64,000 nucleotides of DNA, from the NCBI GenBank assembly GCA_963529855.1, contig CAURZK010000002.1:186001-250000 (forward strand), written 5' to 3'. Made by a program: the position numbers and the translations under genes. This DNA is from 34-65-8 sp963529855. Its GTDB lineage: Bacteria; Pseudomonadota; Alphaproteobacteria; Sphingomonadales; Sphingomonadaceae. Below are positions 8,098 through 19,388 of the stretch, piece by piece. The notes beneath the pieces were generated by a model, which saw only the letters and a program-made list of their open reading frames with translations, was not told where the DNA came from and ran no database searches. Position 1 is the stretch's first letter, and every line of letters starts with the position of its first letter.

Positions 8098-8573
8098 CGT
8101 TCGTCCCCGGCGGGCCGCACCTCAGCTTCGAACCGATGCGTGCCGCCGCCTGACACGGTCAACGTAACGGGGACTTTCCCGCCCACGGCAACATCCGATG
8201 AAAGGCCCATCGCCATCAGGTGATTGCCGCCGGGTTCGAAGCTGACCTTGTCGCCCTTCTTCAAGGGAAGAGGCTGCATCGATTGCATCTGCATTTCGCC
8301 TGCCCATTCGCCATACTGGTGGAATTCGGCGCTCTGCGCCCCTTCCACTGCGGCGCGGTTGAGTGCGATCTGCCGATCTCCGTCGTAGGCAAGGTCGAAA
8401 TAGACGACGCCCGGATTACCCGAGACAGCAGGCAGGATAAGCCGGGCATTGCTGATCGACATCCCGGGTATTGCCCCCTCCAATCGTGTGACAGGAGCCG
8501 TAGCATCGCCGCCACACCCCGACAGCGTGAGTGTTCCGAAAGCCAATGCGGCGGCGAGAACGGACGTTTTCAC
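8094..8573 (-). CDS. PCuAC-family copper chaperone lipoprotein
   Basis: PCuAC proteins bind Cu(I) in the periplasm and help metallate cytochrome c oxidase. The protein has a lipoprotein signal peptide ending LSGC (lipobox), then the PCuAC domain. The Cu ligands H-xn-M-x~22-H-x-M are visible as EFHQYGEWAGEMQM followed later by GGNHLMAMG. Start chosen at GTG 8573: a GGGAGA ribosome site lies about 8 nt ahead and the signal peptide begins at once; the longer frame from 8645 would add 24 implausible residues. Length 159 aa. It is divergent from dnaK and overlaps the downstream HExxH gene by 4 nt. Confidence 0.85.
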   Translation of the reverse strand: MKTSVLAAALAFGTLTLSGCGGDATAPVTRLEGAIPGMSISNARLILPAVSGNPGVVYFDLAYDGDRQIALNRAAVEGAQSAEFHQYGEWAGEMQMQSMQPLPLKKGDKVSFEPGGNHLMAMGLSSDVAVGGKVPVTLTVSGGGTHRFEAEVRPAGDER

Positions 8574-8623
8574 TGGCAATATCTCCCTGGCTGGTACGGG
8601 CGGTTTACTAGCCGCGCGCCTCT

Positions 8624-8651
8624 CTTGTGCCAACCGAAACCGCACCTATAT
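8624..8651 (+). promoter_or_regulatory. RpoH (sigma-32) promoter of dnaK
   Basis: CTTG (8624-8627), a 17-nt spacer, then CCTATAT (8645-8651) match the alphaproteobacterial heat-shock consensus CTTG-N17-CYTATNT at every fixed position. It lies about 93 nt ahead of the dnaK start. No CIRCE inverted repeat was found between it and dnaK. Confidence 0.75.
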
Positions 8652-8743
8652 CGCCCCGGTCAACGAGCCGCCAAATGGGCCTGCCGCATTGCGGGGGCAC
8701 GAGCGGGCGGTGTCCAACCAACGCAATGAAGAGTGGGGAAATA

Positions 8744-10675
<1,932 letters not shown>

Positions 10676-10694
10676 GGCTCCGATGGACAACCCC

Positions 10695-10727
10695 GCCGCC
10701 ACCGGTGCCCCGCGCGCCGGTGGCGGC
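10695..10727 (+). terminator. Stem-loop between dnaK and dnaJ
   Basis: GCCGCCACCGG (10695-10705) and CCGGTGGCGGC (10717-10727) form a perfect 11-bp stem with an 11-nt loop. There is no run of T after it (GGTTT only), so it is more likely a partial terminator or an mRNA 3'-end stabiliser that lowers dnaJ relative to dnaK than a full intrinsic terminator. Confidence 0.7.
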
Positions 10728-10748
10728 TAGGTTTGGGGCGGGGACGAC

Positions 10749-11882
10749 ATGGCTTCCACCGAACTCGATTATTACGAACTGCTCGGCGTTTCGCGCGATG
10801 CGGACGACCGGACCATCAAGGCTGCCTATCGCAAGCTGGCGATGGAATTTCACCCCGACCGCAACGGCGGCTGCAAGGATAACGAGGCCAAGTTCAAGGC
10901 GGTGAGTGCCGCTTACGACTGCCTCAAGGATCCGCAGAAGCGGGCAGCTTACGACCGCTTCGGACACCGCGCCTACGAACAGGGCATGTCCGGCGGCGGC
11001 GGCGGGCATGGTCACGGCGCCGATTTCGGCGACATCGGTGACATATTCGAAACGATTTTCGGCAGCGCCTTCGGGGGCGGTGGTGGCGGCCGCCAGCAGG
11101 CACGGCGGGGCGCGGATCTGCGCTATGACATGGAAGTCACGCTGGAAGAGGCGTTTCATGGCAAGCGGGCTGAAATCGCGATTGAGGTCTCGCAAAGTTG
11201 CGACACCTGTTTCGGTTCCGGCGCGACGCCTGGCACCTCCACACGCGGCTGCAAGCTGTGCAATGGCTATGGCAAGGTCCGCGCCAAGCAGGGCTTTTTC
11301 GTCGTCGAGCGCCCGTGCCCCAATTGCCACGGACGCGGTGAGGTGCTGGAAAGCCCGTGCCGTGATTGCGGCGGCGAAGGCCGGGTAGACAAGCCCCAGT
11401 CGCTCGAGGTCGAGGTCCCGCCCGGCGTTGACACCGGGACCCGCATACGGCTGTCGGGCAAGGGCGAGGCTGGCCCGCGCGGCGCGCCGCCCGGCGATCT
11501 CTACATCTTCGTCCACGTCAAACCGCATGCCGTGTTCCAGCGCGAAGGGACGACCCTGGGAACTCGCGTGCCGATCAGCTTCACCACGGCTGCACTGGGC
11601 GGCTGTGTGGAAATTCCCGACCTCGATGGTGAAACGAACACGATCGAAATTCCCGCTGGCATCCAGTCGGGCAAGCAGTTGCGCAAGCGCGGGGCCGGCA
11701 TGCCGATCCTGCAAGGGCGCGGCCGCGGCGATCTGGTCGTCGAGATCCAGGTGGAAACGCCGACCAAGCTTTCGAAGGCGCAACGCGAATTGCTCGAACA
11801 GTTCCGCGAGACGGAGACCGGGGACGAATGCCCCGAAAGCCGCGGTTTCTTCGACCGACTGAAAGATGCCTTCGGCGGCTAG
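10749..11882 (+). CDS. dnaJ: Molecular chaperone DnaJ (Hsp40)
   Basis: DnaJ stimulates the DnaK ATPase and delivers substrates. The J domain holds the HPD tripeptide (LAMEFHPDRN). A Gly-rich linker contains GHGHG and DIGDIFETIFG. The zinc centre has all four CxxCxGxG units (CDTCFGSG, CKLCNGYG, CPNCHGRG, CRDCGGEG). The C-terminal substrate domains follow. Length 377 aa makes it a full type I DnaJ. Its TAG stop lies within a CTAG that also contains the stop of the convergent patatin gene. Confidence 0.98.
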   Translation: MASTELDYYELLGVSRDADDRTIKAAYRKLAMEFHPDRNGGCKDNEAKFKAVSAAYDCLKDPQKRAAYDRFGHRAYEQGMSGGGGGHGHGADFGDIGDIFETIFGSAFGGGGGGRQQARRGADLRYDMEVTLEEAFHGKRAEIAIEVSQSCDTCFGSGATPGTSTRGCKLCNGYGKVRAKQGFFVVERPCPNCHGRGEVLESPCRDCGGEGRVDKPQSLEVEVPPGVDTGTRIRLSGKGEAGPRGAPPGDLYIFVHVKPHAVFQREGTTLGTRVPISFTTAALGGCVEIPDLDGETNTIEIPAGIQSGKQLRKRGAGMPILQGRGRGDLVVEIQVETPTKLSKAQRELLEQFRETETGDECPESRGFFDRLKDAFGG

Positions 11883-14194
11883 CCGAAACTGTCCAGCACT
11901 TCCTGGCGGATACGCGGCAGCATGGCCGGATCGGCCTTCAGCCGCGTTTCCTCCTCATCGAGGATCGCCAGGAATGCCCGGCGCTTGAAGATACGGATCA
12001 TTCCAATGTCGGGCGCGGGATCGACGGTAGAGCATACCAGGTCGATCATCCGTTCGGCCCCGTGGAGGCGGCCCCAGAGATAGTCATTCTCACGATAGGA
12101 TCGGCTGAAAAACGCGCCGAAGTTGTAGAATTCGGTGCCGCGCAGCGTTGCCCGGGTGCCCCCTTCGCGGATCGACCGCGCATCGTCGGGGCTGATCCGG
12201 TCGACCTTGATCGGATCGAACTCCATCAGCGCCTCGCTTCGCATCAGCGGCAATGTCGCCACATCGTAGAACGGGAACCCGAGGTAAGTCAGCAGCATGC
12301 GCCGCCGCAGGTTCTTGGGCATTTCCTCCAGCGCCTCGGCCAGCTTTTCTTCCGCAAGCAGATCGGTTTCAGGCAGCAGACGGCGGGCTGCAAGCAGGTC
12401 CAGAACGCGCCCCGGATCGGTCAGAACGGCGGCCGCGGCGGCATCGAAATCATCACCCAGCGTGCGGTCATCCTCCCGATCGAAATAGAGCGACAGGATC
12501 GCGTAGATACGATCGCGCGCGGTATCGACAGCGGCATCGTCGAGATCGGGGTCCGCATCCCAGTCGCGCGCCAGGCGCCGGGCGAGCAGGCGCAGGCGGC
12601 GAATACGAAAACCGATGTCGTGGGCCCGGAAGAACGCGATCGCCTGTTCGTTCACGCCGCCGGACTTTCCGGATAACGTTGCGAGCCCGCGCCCGGACAG
12701 TTCGGCGCGCAGCATGGTCACGATCGGCGCGGGGCCGGGAAGTTCCAGCGTCGGCGCCGCGTGGTGGATCACCTGCGCCAGTTGTTCAAGAATCGCGGAA
12801 TATTTCGCCTGCGCATAGGAATGGAAAGCGTAACCCGCCCCGTCGACCGCCGCGACTTGGGCCTTGTTGCGCCACGCGGCCAGCCGCTTGGGCGTGGGCC
12901 GGTCGAGGAACAGGGTGTAACCGAACAGTCGCTCGACCTGCGCTTCGACTTCTGGCCGAAGCGCGCCGACCATGCGGCTCAGCCGGTCGGCATCGCGCGA
13001 TTGCTGCTCGATCGCCTCGAGATTGTCCCGGATTGGCTGTTCGCGGGGGATCGTCGATAATGAGCCGAATATCGCACCGAAAAAGCCTACAGGCTGATTG
13101 TGGGCCGCGCCGTTCGAACCGAGGCGATCCGGTCGGGGGTCGATATACACGAACCGCCGGTCGACTTCGCGCTGCGCCGGTCGGCCCCGCAGGGCTTGGA
13201 TGGCTCCGTCGAAAGGCTTGTTCACCAATACCGATCCATCGACCAGCGACACGGTTTCCGCACGGCCCGCGCGCAGGTGCGCAGGCATTACCCGGCGAAG
13301 GAATTCCGCACGCCCGGACCAGCTCGCCCCGGTCCGCTCGGCCAGCCGATCGATTTCGGCCAACTGCATCGGAGGGAAAGCGCCGGGAAAGCTTGCGGTG
13401 GCCCGCGCGGCAAACGTCAGTTCGAGCGGATCGGCAAGTGCCTTCCCGCCTTGCGGCGGTGTAGCAGCGGAAAAGGCAATCGGCAGGCGATGTTCGGTTT
13501 CCTCCACGATCGGCGGGCTGTTCAGCCGCAGCAATTCGGGATGCCCGCGGAAATCGGTTGCGGTAACGAACAGGTCGAGCGGGTGACCGGGGGGCAGCAG
13601 GGGCGCCTCCACCGGTGCGGCCGCCATTGCCGCGAGCGCATCATGGATCAGGCGCGAAAATCCGGAGCCGGAAAAAGGCGGTTCGAACCAGCGACCGCGC
13701 ACGAAATGTGAAACCTTGCGCCGCACTTCTTCGCGGGTTTCGGGCGCCACCGTTTCCGACACCGCATTACCCGGCCGGGTGAACAGCCACCAGGCGATGG
13801 GCTGCGCCCAAAGCTTGGCAAAGCGCCAGACCGGCCGCGCGTCGGGGTCGAGCAGCCGGTCCACATCGGCATTGTCGAGCCACAGCGCGGTGAGCGGGTC
13901 GAGCGACTGGCCCGAATGAACCGCCTGGGCAAGGAACACCGCGTTGATCCCGCCCGCACTCGCGCCTGACAGGATGTCGGGCAGGATGCGCAACTTCACA
14001 TCGTGCCGCGCTGCAATTTCGGCCAGCAGGTCGGCATAGACGGCACGCACGCCGTCACCATTCCCGGAATCGGTGTGGAACCCCCTGCTCGCGCGTGCGA
14101 GGTGCCACACCTCCTTGGTCACGCCATGCATGTAGACCGCCAGGCTGACGCCGCCGTAGCAGACGAGGGCGAGGCGCAATTCCTTTTGCCGCAT
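11879..14194 (-). CDS. Patatin-like phospholipase family protein
   Basis: Patatins are Ser-Asp dyad lipid acyl hydrolases. The oxyanion segment is near the N terminus (LALVCYGGVSLAVYMHGV), the nucleophile is S79 in SGASAGG, and the Asp is in SLVDGSVLVNKPFDGAI about 230 residues later. The long C-terminal half (from about residue 350) has no recognisable domain to my eye and resembles the extended 'patatin-like protein' type with a DUF3376-like region. Start chosen at ATG 14194; the longer frame to 14311 runs into the radA promoter region. Length 771 aa. No signal peptide. Divergent from radA, and it shares its stop CTAG with dnaJ. Confidence 0.85.
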   Translation of the reverse strand: MRQKELRLALVCYGGVSLAVYMHGVTKEVWHLARASRGFHTDSGNGDGVRAVYADLLAEIAARHDVKLRILPDILSGASAGGINAVFLAQAVHSGQSLDPLTALWLDNADVDRLLDPDARPVWRFAKLWAQPIAWWLFTRPGNAVSETVAPETREEVRRKVSHFVRGRWFEPPFSGSGFSRLIHDALAAMAAAPVEAPLLPPGHPLDLFVTATDFRGHPELLRLNSPPIVEETEHRLPIAFSAATPPQGGKALADPLELTFAARATASFPGAFPPMQLAEIDRLAERTGASWSGRAEFLRRVMPAHLRAGRAETVSLVDGSVLVNKPFDGAIQALRGRPAQREVDRRFVYIDPRPDRLGSNGAAHNQPVGFFGAIFGSLSTIPREQPIRDNLEAIEQQSRDADRLSRMVGALRPEVEAQVERLFGYTLFLDRPTPKRLAAWRNKAQVAAVDGAGYAFHSYAQAKYSAILEQLAQVIHHAAPTLELPGPAPIVTMLRAELSGRGLATLSGKSGGVNEQAIAFFRAHDIGFRIRRLRLLARRLARDWDADPDLDDAAVDTARDRIYAILSLYFDREDDRTLGDDFDAAAAAVLTDPGRVLDLLAARRLLPETDLLAEEKLAEALEEMPKNLRRRMLLTYLGFPFYDVATLPLMRSEALMEFDPIKVDRISPDDARSIREGGTRATLRGTEFYNFGAFFSRSYRENDYLWGRLHGAERMIDLVCSTVDPAPDIGMIRIFKRRAFLAILDEEETRLKADPAMLPRIRQEVLDSFG

Positions 14195-14265
14195 TCGCCG
14201 ATAGTGGCGGGGAAATCCGGCCAAGGCAATTGCGTTCCACAAATGTTCCGGGTATCGATTCCGCC

Positions 14266-15633
<1,368 letters not shown>

Positions 15634-15646
15634 TTGCGGTGATTGC

Positions 15647-16171
15647 ATGACGGGTTTCGACATTATCGTTCTGATTATCGCCGCGGTGGCCGCGGTAGGC
15701 GGCTTCTTGCGCGGTTTTGTGCAGGAAATCCTGTCACTTGCATCCTGGATTCTGGCGATTTTTGCCGTGCGGTTCCTCCACACTGACCTCTATACCGCCA
15801 TCGAACCCCACGTCGGCACGCAAAGCGGTGCTGCGGTCCTCGCGTTCGTGTTGCTGTTACTGATCCCCTATGCCGCCATGAAGTTGATTGCGGGGCGTCT
15901 TGGCGAAAGCAGCCGCGCCTCGATACTTGGCCCGATCGACCGCGTGCTTGGTTTCGGCTTCGGTGCGATCAAGGGGGCGATCATCGTGGTGCTGGCCTTC
16001 TCGGTACTGGTGTTGGGATACGATTCGATATGGGGGGTGCAGGGGCGTCCGACCTGGATCGCCACCGCGCGAACCTATCCTGTGGTCAATGCCGCTTCCG
16101 ATGAACTGGTCGAGCTGATCGATTCGCGGCGCGGCCGTTCGGCGCAGGCTGCCGAAACGGAAGTGGAATGA
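15647..16171 (+). CDS. CvpA family membrane protein
   Basis: CvpA-type inner-membrane proteins are named for colicin V production and are linked to envelope homeostasis. I see four hydrophobic segments (about residues 2-20, 28-42, 60-80 and 105-125), with the family motif GFLRGFVQEILSLASWILA early on. A hydrophilic C-terminal tail (residues 135-174) is probably cytoplasmic. Start ATG 15647 (MTGFDIIVLI) is preferred because the frame from 15608 overlaps the end of radA. Length 174 aa. Its TGA overlaps the next gene as ATGA. Confidence 0.85.
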   Translation: MTGFDIIVLIIAAVAAVGGFLRGFVQEILSLASWILAIFAVRFLHTDLYTAIEPHVGTQSGAAVLAFVLLLLIPYAAMKLIAGRLGESSRASILGPIDRVLGFGFGAIKGAIIVVLAFSVLVLGYDSIWGVQGRPTWIATARTYPVVNAASDELVELIDSRRGRSAQAAETEVE

Positions 16172-16605
16172 CCGCGGCCGGGGCGGGGCGGCTCTACACT
16201 CCGGAACTTCTGGCGCTCGCGGTCGATCTTGCCCGCTTCCCGCTTGCCGACGACCTGCCTCTACGGGGCGAAGCACGCTCACGCAGTTGCGGCAGCACGC
16301 TCGAGCTCGGCCTCGCGATGCAGGGCGAATCCATCGCTCGGCTCGGCTTGCGCGCACGCGCCTGTGCCGTGGGTCAGGCTGCGGCCGCGATCTTTGCCCG
16401 CGCCGCATCCGGCAAGCGACCGCAAGACCTGATTGCGGCAGAGCGGGCCATCGCTGCCTGGCTGGAGGGTGTCGGCGCACTGCCCGATTGGCCTGGTCTC
16501 GAACTGCTGCAGCCCGCTCGCAATTATCCCGCCCGGCATGGTGCGATCCTCCTGCCGTGGAAGGCCGCGCTGGCGGCGCTTAACAAGGGCGATGTCGCAA
16601 GCTAG
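16168..16605 (+). CDS. IscU/SufU-like iron-sulfur scaffold homologue
   Basis: The 145-residue protein resembles IscU-type scaffolds: LYTPELLALAVDLARFPL, then SRSCGSTLELGLAM with C41, and RARACAVGQAAAAIFAR with C66, which match the first two cluster-ligand cysteines. In canonical IscU the third site is an HC pair; here the matching C-terminal stretch reads ARHGAILLPW, so the cysteine is a glycine. It is probably a lineage-specific Fe-S assembly or transfer protein rather than a standard scaffold. It is coupled to cvpA by ATGA. Confidence 0.7.
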   Translation: MTAAGAGRLYTPELLALAVDLARFPLADDLPLRGEARSRSCGSTLELGLAMQGESIARLGLRARACAVGQAAAAIFARAASGKRPQDLIAAERAIAAWLEGVGALPDWPGLELLQPARNYPARHGAILLPWKAALAALNKGDVAS

Positions 16606-16641
16606 AGCCGGGGCGGGATCACACGGGGAGGCTTGAGGGCC

Positions 16642-18288
16642 ATGAACACCGCCGCAGCGACGACGATCGACAGTCATGCGCATCACCCCAGCGACCGCGA
16701 GGTTCGACTGGTCATTGCCGCGTCGTCCGCAGGCACGGTGTTCGAATGGTACGATTTCTTCATTTACGGAACGCTTGCCGCGCTGATCGGTGCGGCGTTC
16801 TTTCCCAGCGACAACGAGACGCTGGAACTCCTGCTCGTCTGGGCTGGGTTCGCCGTTGGATTCGGATTCCGCCCGCTGGGTGCGATCCTGTTCGGCTATC
16901 TGGGTGACAGGCTGGGCCGCAAGTATACCTTCCTCGTCACGGTGACCCTGATGGGCATTGCCACCGCGGGCGTCGGCTTGATCCCCAGCGCCGAAAGCAT
17001 TGGCTATGCCGCACCCTTGATCGTGATCTTCCTGCGCATTCTCCAGGGGCTGGCGCTGGGCGGCGAGTACGGCGGCGCGGCGATCTACGTTGCGGAACAT
17101 GCCCCGCCGGAAAAGCGCGGTCATTATACCAGCTATATCCAGGCCAGCGTGGTCGGCGGGTTCGTGCTGAGCATCGCAGTGGTGCTGGCCTGCCGCTTTC
17201 TGATCCCGGCGGAAGACTTCGCCGATTGGGGCTGGCGCGTGCCGTTCCTGCTGTCGATCGTCCTGCTCGCGATATCGCTGTGGATGCGGCTGAAGCTCAA
17301 CGAAAGCCCGGTTTTCCGTGCCATGAAGGAAGCGGGAGAAACTGCCGCCAATCCGTTCAAGGAAAGCCTGACCTACCCGGGCAATCCCAAGCGGATATTC
17401 GTCGCCCTGTTCGGGATAACCGGCATCCTGACCACGATCTGGTACACCGCTTTCTTCTCCGGCCTCTCGTTCCTGCGCGGTCCGATGCGAATGGACGAAG
17501 GCGTCGTGGAGTGGGTCATGCTGGTTGCAGGGCTTGTTGCCATGTCGTTCTACATCGTGGTCGGCAAGTGGTCCGATCGGGTAGGACGCAAGAAGCCGAT
17601 AATCATCGGCGCTGCGCTGACCCTGCTGCTGTTGTTTCCGATCTTCTGGGCAATGGGATCGCTCGCCAACCCGCAGCTGGCCCAGGCAGCGCGGGACAAT
17701 CCCGTGGTGGTGTCTGGTACCGGTTGCACGACCGATCCGTTCGCCGACCTGTTCGGCCGATCGCAGACTGATTGCGGCAAGATCTTGGACACGCTGACTG
17801 CCAGCGGTGTCGCATACACCGTCATGCCGGCACGCGAGCTTGGTGTGACCGTGGGCGGGGAGCCAGTGGCGATTGATCGGGCGTGGCTTGCGGACGGCGA
17901 CGCTCGTCGGGACGGGCTGCAGGCCTCGCTCGCCACGAGCGGGTTCGACTTTGCACGCCAGTCGCCGCCGCTGTTGAATGTCATCGGGATCATTGCTCTG
18001 CTTCTCGTGCTGGGCATGCTTTCGGCGCTGACCTATGGTTCGGTCGCGGCGCTGCTGAGCGAGATGTTTCCGCCCAAAATCCGCTACAGCTCGATGTCGA
18101 TCCCTTATCATATCGGCGCAGGTTACCTTGGCGGGTTCCTGCCGCTGATCGCAGGGATAATCGTCGCGCGCACGGGCGACGTCTATGCCGGGTTGTGGTA
18201 CACGTGGGCAGTGGTTGCATTCGGGCTGGTCGTGGCCTGGTGGGGCATTCCCGACGGACCTCCGAGAGACTTTGCCGACAATGCCTGA
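16642..18288 (+). CDS. MFS transporter, metabolite:H+ symporter (MHS) family
   Basis: This is a 12-TM inner-membrane symporter of the MHS branch (relatives: ProP, ShiA, KgtP). The family features are ASSAGTVFEWYDFFIYGTLA at the start of TM1, FGYLGDRLGRKYTF between TM2 and TM3, and LRILQGLALGGEYGGAAIYVAEHAP. A roughly 100-residue hydrophilic insertion (about residues 345-450, including SGTGCTTDPFADLFG with one Cys and a further Cys in TDCGK) interrupts the C-terminal half before the last TM pairs. The substrate cannot be told. ATG 16642 has GGAGG about 12 nt ahead. It overlaps alr by 8 nt. Confidence 0.88.
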   Translation: MNTAAATTIDSHAHHPSDREVRLVIAASSAGTVFEWYDFFIYGTLAALIGAAFFPSDNETLELLLVWAGFAVGFGFRPLGAILFGYLGDRLGRKYTFLVTVTLMGIATAGVGLIPSAESIGYAAPLIVIFLRILQGLALGGEYGGAAIYVAEHAPPEKRGHYTSYIQASVVGGFVLSIAVVLACRFLIPAEDFADWGWRVPFLLSIVLLAISLWMRLKLNESPVFRAMKEAGETAANPFKESLTYPGNPKRIFVALFGITGILTTIWYTAFFSGLSFLRGPMRMDEGVVEWVMLVAGLVAMSFYIVVGKWSDRVGRKKPIIIGAALTLLLLFPIFWAMGSLANPQLAQAARDNPVVVSGTGCTTDPFADLFGRSQTDCGKILDTLTASGVAYTVMPARELGVTVGGEPVAIDRAWLADGDARRDGLQASLATSGFDFARQSPPLLNVIGIIALLLVLGMLSALTYGSVAALLSEMFPPKIRYSSMSIPYHIGAGYLGGFLPLIAGIIVARTGDVYAGLWYTWAVVAFGLVVAWWGIPDGPPRDFADNA

Positions 18289-19321
18289 TCTTCCGCCGCC
18301 CACCCTTCGGCTGCAACTTGACGAAACTGCACTTGCTGCAAACTGGCGCGCGCTCGACCGCATGTCCGGTTCCGCCAGCGCTGCCTGCGCAGTGAAAGCC
18401 GATGCCTACGGGCTGGGCGCAAGTAAGGTCGTGCCGGTGCTGCGGGACGCAGGTGCCCGCGCATTCTACGTTGCGCACTGGAGCGAAGTCCCGGCCGTGA
18501 TCGCCCACGTGCCGCCGGAGCAAGTTTCGGTTTTGCACGGCCCGATCCGCCCGGAGGATGCCGCGTTCGCTCGCGCTGCCGGGGTGCGGCCGGTCATCAA
18601 CAGTAGCCATCAGGCCCAGCTATGGGCCGAGACGGGCGGCGGTGCCTGCGACCTGATGGTCGATACCGGGATCAACCGTCTGGGCATCTCGCGAGCGGAG
18701 ATCGGTGCCCCTGCAATCGCGGCGCTCGACATTCAGACACTTCTGTCGCACCTCGCCTGCGCCGACGAAGACAGCGCCATGAATGCTGCGCAGCAAGCGC
18801 GCCTCATTGCCGCCGGTGGCACCATCCCGCATCAGCGGATGAGCCTAGCCAATAGCGCCGGGATTGCGCTGGGCAGCGAGTACCATTTCGACCAGACACG
18901 CCCCGGCCTGTCGCTGTACGGCGGTGTGCCGCGGCCCGAACTTGCAGATGTGATCCGCCAGGTTGCCATGCCGCAGGCAGCGCTGATCCAGGTCCGCCAC
19001 ATCGAACCGGGCGACAGCGTCGGTTATAATGCCACATTCACCGCCGATCGCGCGATGCTGATCGGCGTCGTCTCGCTCGGCTATGCCGACGGTTTCCTGC
19101 GTTGCTGGGGCGGGCACGGCGTGTTGCGCCATGGCGAGGCGCGCCTGCCCCTCCTCGGCAGGGTGTCGATGGACATGGTCGTGATCGACCTGTGGGAAGC
19201 GCCCGCCTTGCGCGAAGGGGACTGGGTCGATGTACCCTGGCGCCTTCCCGAAGCGGCAGAGGCTTGCGGCTTGTCCCAGTATGAATTGCTCACCGGGCTG
19301 GGTCGCAGATTCCGAGGTTAA
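18281..19321 (+). CDS. alr: Alanine racemase
   Basis: Alr interconverts L- and D-alanine for peptidoglycan synthesis. The PLP lysine is in the AVKADAYGLGA motif (about residue 39). The second catalytic residue, Tyr, lies in SVGYNATF, followed by GVVSLGYADGFLR and RVSMDMVVIDL, all typical. Length 346 aa. The frame is open upstream, but ATG 18281 gives a normal N terminus and overlaps the end of the transporter gene by 8 nt, which suggests cotranscription. Confidence 0.95.
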   Translation: MPDLPPPTLRLQLDETALAANWRALDRMSGSASAACAVKADAYGLGASKVVPVLRDAGARAFYVAHWSEVPAVIAHVPPEQVSVLHGPIRPEDAAFARAAGVRPVINSSHQAQLWAETGGGACDLMVDTGINRLGISRAEIGAPAIAALDIQTLLSHLACADEDSAMNAAQQARLIAAGGTIPHQRMSLANSAGIALGSEYHFDQTRPGLSLYGGVPRPELADVIRQVAMPQAALIQVRHIEPGDSVGYNATFTADRAMLIGVVSLGYADGFLRCWGGHGVLRHGEARLPLLGRVSMDMVVIDLWEAPALREGDWVDVPWRLPEAAEACGLSQYELLTGLGRRFRG

Positions 19322-19325
19322 CCCA

Positions 19326-19361
19326 TGTTGCACTGCACATGCTGCACCTGCTAATGCAACA
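19326..19361 (+). promoter_or_regulatory. TGCA-rich palindrome upstream of phaR, likely PhaR operator
   Basis: TGTTGCA (19326-19332) and TGCAACA (19355-19361) are perfect inverted repeats, and the 22 nt between them hold further TGCA units (ACTGCA, TGCTGCA). PhaR regulators are known to bind TGC/GCA-rich DNA and to repress their own genes. The site lies 28 nt ahead of the phaR ATG. Confidence 0.6.
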
Positions 19362-19388
19362 TTCACCGCAGCAAATCGAGGGTCCTTC

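Noticed and set aside
16279..18363. 694-residue antisense ORF across the transporter gene
   Set aside because: A shadow ORF; the plus-strand frame has a clear transporter sequence.
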